The translations under genes were made by a program, and so were the position numbers. From positions 1 to 10,450 of the forward strand of contig JAQGMX010000021.1 of the NCBI GenBank assembly GCA_028292145.1: a DNA stretch of 10,450 nucleotides, written 5' to 3'. Positions 7,896 through 10,450 of this stretch are shown here, in pieces (the first letter of the stretch is position 1; each line of letters begins with the position of its first letter). This stretch comes from Variovorax sp. GTDB taxonomy: Bacteria > Pseudomonadota > Gammaproteobacteria > Burkholderiales > Burkholderiaceae_C. The notes under the pieces are model-generated. The model worked only from the letters and a program-made list of their open reading frames with translations. It did not search any database and was not told where the DNA came from.

Positions 7896-9236
7896 TCAGG
7901 CCTTGGCAGGCGCTTTGGGCACGAAGCCCGGGATGAGCGCTTCAAACTCGTGACGGAAGTGCTTGATCATGGCGCGCACGGGCATCGCTGCAGCATCGCC
8001 GAGTGCGCAGATCGTGCGGCCCTGAATATTGTCAGCAACGGAATTCAGCAGGTCCATATCGGTCGCCTTGCCTTGTCCGCTGTGGATGCGATCCACCACG
8101 CGCCACAACCAACCCGTGCCTTCGCGGCAAGGGGTGCATTGGCCGCAGGATTCGTGCATGTAGAAATACGAGAGGCGCTTGAGCGACTCGACCATCGAAC
8201 GGCTGTCGTCCATCACGATGACGGCGCCCGAGCCCAGCATCGAGCCGGCCTTGGCGATGGAGTCATAGTCCATCGTGCAATCCATCATAATCTTGGCCGG
8301 CAGCACCGGCGAAGACGATCCGCCAGGGATCACGGCCTTGAGCTGACGGCCCTTGCGAACGCCACCGGCGATCTCGAGCAGCTTGCTGAAAGGCGTGCCC
8401 ATCGGCACTTCGTAGTTGCCCGGCAACCCCACGTCGCCGCTGACCGAATAAATCTTCGTGCCGCCGTTGTTCGGCTTGCCGCATTCGAGGTATGCCGGAC
8501 CGCCGTTGCGGATGATCCATGGCACCGCTGCGAAAGTCTCGGTGTTGTTGATCGTCGTCGGCTTGCCGTACAGACCGAAGCTGGCCGGAAATGGCGGCTT
8601 GAAGCGCGGCTGGCCCTTCTTGCCTTCGAGCGACTCGAGCAGTGCCGTCTCTTCGCCGCAGATGTACGCGCCGAATCCATGCGCTGCGTGCAACTGGAAG
8701 TTGTAGGCGCTGCCCATGATGGCGTCGCCCAGATAACCAGCAGCACGAGCCTCTTCCAGCGCTTCCTCGAAACGGTCGTAGGACTTGAAAATTTCGCCGT
8801 GGATGTAGTTGTAACCCACGCTGATACCCATGGCGTAGGCCGCGATGGCCATGCCTTCGATCACGATATGCGGGTTGAACTGCAGGATGTCGCGGTCCTT
8901 GCACGTTCCCGGCTCGCCTTCGTCGGAATTGCAGACGAGGTATTTCTGGCCCGGAAACTGACGGGGCATGAAGCTCCATTTGAGCCCGGTCGGGAAACCC
9001 GCTCCGCCGCGACCGCGAAGTCCGGAGGCCTTCACCTCGGCAATCACCTGATCGGGCGTCAGCCCTTCCGTCAGGATCTTGCGCAGCGCCTGGTAGCCGC
9101 CGCGCGCTTCGTAATCGGCCAAACGCCAGTTGGTGCCGTCGAGACCGGCATAGATCTGTGCGCCGATGTGACGGTCATGGAAACAGGTCTGGACACCCGT
9201 TGCCTGGAACTGAGAAAGAACTTGTTCGGGAGACAT
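7896..9236 (-). CDS. nuoF: NADH-quinone oxidoreductase subunit F (NuoF), NADH/FMN binding
   Basis: The NADH-oxidising subunit, 446 residues, at the tip of the cytoplasmic arm. It binds NADH and FMN and carries 4Fe-4S cluster N3. Visible are the glycine-rich nucleotide-binding motif GLRGRGGAGFPTGLKW at 72-87, CNSDEGEPGTCKDRDI at 102-117, the FMN/NADH region GAYICGEETALLESLEG at 189-205, KPPFPASFGLYGKPTTINN at 213-231, and the cluster ligands Cys364, 367 and 370 in SCGQCTPCREGTGW plus Cys410 in GRTICALGDAAAMPV. The start is set by AAGGAG 7 bases upstream of an ATG that overlaps the nuoE stop as TGATG. The reading frame stays open further upstream to 9377, but that part lies wholly inside nuoE and is Arg-rich. 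The N-terminal segment EQVLSQFQATGVQTCFHDRHI precedes the conserved domain. The stop is 19 bases before nuoG. Confidence 0.98.
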   Translation of the reverse strand: MSPEQVLSQFQATGVQTCFHDRHIGAQIYAGLDGTNWRLADYEARGGYQALRKILTEGLTPDQVIAEVKASGLRGRGGAGFPTGLKWSFMPRQFPGQKYLVCNSDEGEPGTCKDRDILQFNPHIVIEGMAIAAYAMGISVGYNYIHGEIFKSYDRFEEALEEARAAGYLGDAIMGSAYNFQLHAAHGFGAYICGEETALLESLEGKKGQPRFKPPFPASFGLYGKPTTINNTETFAAVPWIIRNGGPAYLECGKPNNGGTKIYSVSGDVGLPGNYEVPMGTPFSKLLEIAGGVRKGRQLKAVIPGGSSSPVLPAKIMMDCTMDYDSIAKAGSMLGSGAVIVMDDSRSMVESLKRLSYFYMHESCGQCTPCREGTGWLWRVVDRIHSGQGKATDMDLLNSVADNIQGRTICALGDAAAMPVRAMIKHFRHEFEALIPGFVPKAPAKA

Positions 9237-9784
9237 CAATTCGCTCCTTGCGCAGGACCGCTCACCGAGGCTCGAAGGCCGTCGACGAGCTGATCCAACT
9301 TTTCGTTGCTCATGAAGCTGCACATCGTGCGGTCGTTCACCAGCATCACTGGCGAATCGGCGCATGCACCGAGGCATTCGCTCTGCTGCAGCGTAAACAT
9401 GCCGTCAGGCGTGGTGCCGCCCATCTGGATGCCGAGCTTCTTTTCCAGATGCACCAGCGCCGTGACGCCGTCACGCAACTGGCAAGGCAGGTTGGTGCAG
9501 ACGTTGAGCTTGAAGCGCCCGGTCGGGTGCTGGTTGTACATGTTGTAGAAGGTCGTGACTTCGTGCACGGCGATCTGCGGCATGCCCAGATAGTCGGCAA
9601 TGACCTTCTCGTGATCGAGGCTGACGTAGCCGTGCGCCTGCTGGACGATCGCCAGGCAAGCCATGACGGCCGACTGCGCCTGCTCGGCCGGGTATTTGGC
9701 GACTTCGCGCGCAAAGCGGTCCATCGTGGACTGGCTCAGAGCCACAGAAGCCTGCGTGTCGTTCACCGTGTGGGTCGTGCTCAT
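9236..9784 (-). CDS. nuoE: NADH-quinone oxidoreductase subunit E (NuoE), 2Fe-2S
   Basis: Thioredoxin-fold 2Fe-2S subunit of the NADH dehydrogenase module, 182 residues, partner of NuoF and NuoG. Cluster N1a ligands are Cys96 and Cys101 in VCTNLPCQL and Cys137 and Cys141 in SECLGACAD. The helical N-terminal domain includes KYPAEQAQSAVMACLAIVQQ at 30-49, ADYLGMPQIAVHEVTTFYNM at 63-82 is family-typical, and MCSFMSNEKLDQLVDGL closes the fold. The start is the ATG overlapping the nuoD stop as ATGA, with GGAGAA 8 bases upstream inside nuoD. This gives a polar leader of about 20 residues (STTHTVNDTQASVALSQS) before the conserved domain. An alternative start at Met21 (9724) would match the usual family N-terminus, but no clear ribosome site was identified for it. 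The stop overlaps the nuoF start. Confidence 0.97.
   Translation of the reverse strand: MSTTHTVNDTQASVALSQSTMDRFAREVAKYPAEQAQSAVMACLAIVQQAHGYVSLDHEKVIADYLGMPQIAVHEVTTFYNMYNQHPTGRFKLNVCTNLPCQLRDGVTALVHLEKKLGIQMGGTTPDGMFTLQQSECLGACADSPVMLVNDRTMCSFMSNEKLDQLVDGLRASVSGPAQGAN
9244..9249 (-). promoter_or_regulatory. Ribosome binding site of nuoF (AAGGAG)
   Basis: AAGGAG lies 7 bases before the ATG at 9236, within the last nuoE codons. It is the strongest Shine-Dalgarno in the window and decides the nuoF start against the open frame that extends further upstream inside nuoE. Confidence 0.85.
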
Positions 9785-10450
9785 CGGTCGATTTCTCCGA
9801 AAACGATGTCCAGGGTGCCGATCACGGCGACGGTGTCCGCGATCATGTGGCCGCGCGTCAGTTCGTCGAGCGCGGCAAGATGCGCGAATCCGGGCGCGCG
9901 GATCTTCAGTCGGTAAGGCTTATTGGCACCGTCGCTGACCAGATAGATGCCGAACTCGCCCTTCGGATGTTCCACGGCCGCGTAGGCCTCACCTTCGGGG
10001 ACGTGGAAACCTTCGGTGAAGAGCTTGAAATGGTGAATCAGCTCTTCCATGTTGCCCTTCATGGATTCACGGGCAGGCGCGGCGATCTTGTGGTTGTCGG
10101 TGATGACCGGACCTGGATTCACGCGCAGCCAATCCACGCACTGCTTGATGATGCGGTTGGACTGGACCATTTCTTCCATGCGGACCAGATAACGGTCGTA
10201 GCAGTCGCCGGTCTTGCCGAGCGGAATGTCGAAATCCATCCGGTCGTACACATCGTACGGCTGCTTCTTCCGCAAATCCCAGGCAATGCCCGACCCGCGC
10301 AGCATCGGACCGGTGAGGCCCAAATTCAGCGCGCGCTCCGGCGTCATGACGCCGATGCCAACCGTCCGTTGCTTCCAGATGCGGTTGTCGGTCAGGAGCG
10401 TATGGTATTCCTCCATGTGCTTCACGAAACGCTTCGTGAAGTCGTCGATG
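9781..10450 (-). CDS. nuoD: NADH-quinone oxidoreductase subunit D (NuoD), 5' part outside window
   Basis: 49 kDa-type subunit of complex I, related to the large subunit of [NiFe] hydrogenases. With NuoB it forms the quinone-reduction site near cluster N2. Only the C-terminal 222 residues are visible (family about 417). The reading frame is open through the window edge, with IDDFTKRFVKHMEEYHTLLT as the first complete codons, so the GTG at 10425 is an internal codon and not the start. Recognised segments are NRIWKQRTVGIGVMTPERAL, GPMLRGSGIAWDLRKKQPYD, VDWLRVNPGPVITDNHK, MEELIHHFKLFTEGFHVPEG and the terminal HMIADTVAVIGTLDIVFGEI followed by DR. The end GEIDR is the normal terminus. Quinone-site residues of the N-terminal half cannot be checked here. 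Whether it is fused to NuoC, as in E. coli, lies outside the window. Confidence 0.97.
   Translation of the reverse strand, partial: IDDFTKRFVKHMEEYHTLLTDNRIWKQRTVGIGVMTPERALNLGLTGPMLRGSGIAWDLRKKQPYDVYDRMDFDIPLGKTGDCYDRYLVRMEEMVQSNRIIKQCVDWLRVNPGPVITDNHKIAAPARESMKGNMEELIHHFKLFTEGFHVPEGEAYAAVEHPKGEFGIYLVSDGANKPYRLKIRAPGFAHLAALDELTRGHMIADTVAVIGTLDIVFGEIDR
9793..9798 (-). promoter_or_regulatory. Ribosome binding site of nuoE (GGAGAA) inside nuoD
   Basis: GGAGAA encodes the Gly-Glu of the conserved NuoD terminus GEIDR and lies 8 bases upstream of the nuoE ATG at 9784. It supports the upstream nuoE start over the internal Met21 codon. Confidence 0.75.

Noticed and set aside
7877..7945. Upstream extension of nuoG by 23 residues
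   Set aside because: It reads back into the nuoF 3' end, is Arg/Lys/Pro-rich, and the family begins at MVEIELDGKKV.
6728..9293. Long plus-strand frames at 6728-7936 and 7788-9293
   Set aside because: Both are antisense to nuoG and nuoF, have no recognisable motifs or ribosome sites, and show the same charged, biased composition as other shadow frames.
9237..9377. Upstream extension of nuoF by 47 residues
   Set aside because: It lies wholly within nuoE, is unlike any NuoF N-terminus, and a strong AAGGAG marks the downstream ATG at 9236.
1..10450. Hidden accessory or novel system within the operon
   Set aside because: All sequence is accounted for by ten standard nuo genes in standard order, with no insertion larger than a short spacer.

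Overview
This window is a continuous stretch of a bacterial respiratory complex I operon (proton-translocating NADH:quinone oxidoreductase, nuo). It lies entirely on the minus strand and is read from high to low coordinates as nuoD(partial)-E-F-G-H-I-J-K-L-M(partial). Every gene is intact except the two cut by the window edges: nuoD lacks its 5' half and nuoM its 3' third. No plus-strand gene, RNA gene, mobile element, CRISPR array, promoter or terminator is visible, and no gene-free stretch exceeds 28 bases.

The organism is most likely a betaproteobacterium of the order Burkholderiales. DNA is G+C-rich, the gene order is the standard one, and the proteins are the beta-proteobacterial forms: a short NuoG without the N7 cluster ligands, NuoI with an FSVKDF N-terminus, NuoJ with an Ala/Pro-rich tail. 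From memory of family members, NuoE, NuoG, NuoH, NuoI and NuoJ look closest to the Comamonadaceae/Leptothrix-type group rather than to Burkholderia itself. No database search was possible, so the family-level placement is inference.

Layout from upstream to downstream: nuoD (quinone-site subunit, C-terminal 222 residues), nuoE (2Fe-2S N1a), nuoF (NADH/FMN and 4Fe-4S N3), nuoG (N1b, N4, N5), nuoH (membrane quinone-channel subunit), nuoI (4Fe-4S N6a and N6b), then the membrane-arm subunits nuoJ, nuoK, nuoL and nuoM. Junctions are very tight: ATGA overlaps at D/E, G/H and J/K, a TGATG overlap at E/F, and gaps of 11-28 bases elsewhere. This fits one polycistronic transcript with translational coupling. 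Together the products take NADH electrons through FMN and the Fe-S chain to quinone and pump protons through NuoH/J/K and the antiporter-like NuoL and NuoM.

No previously undescribed system was found. The points worth a second look are minor variations: a histidine-rich insertion in NuoL, a short NuoG C-terminus with no N7 ligands, and N- or C-terminal extensions of NuoE and NuoJ.
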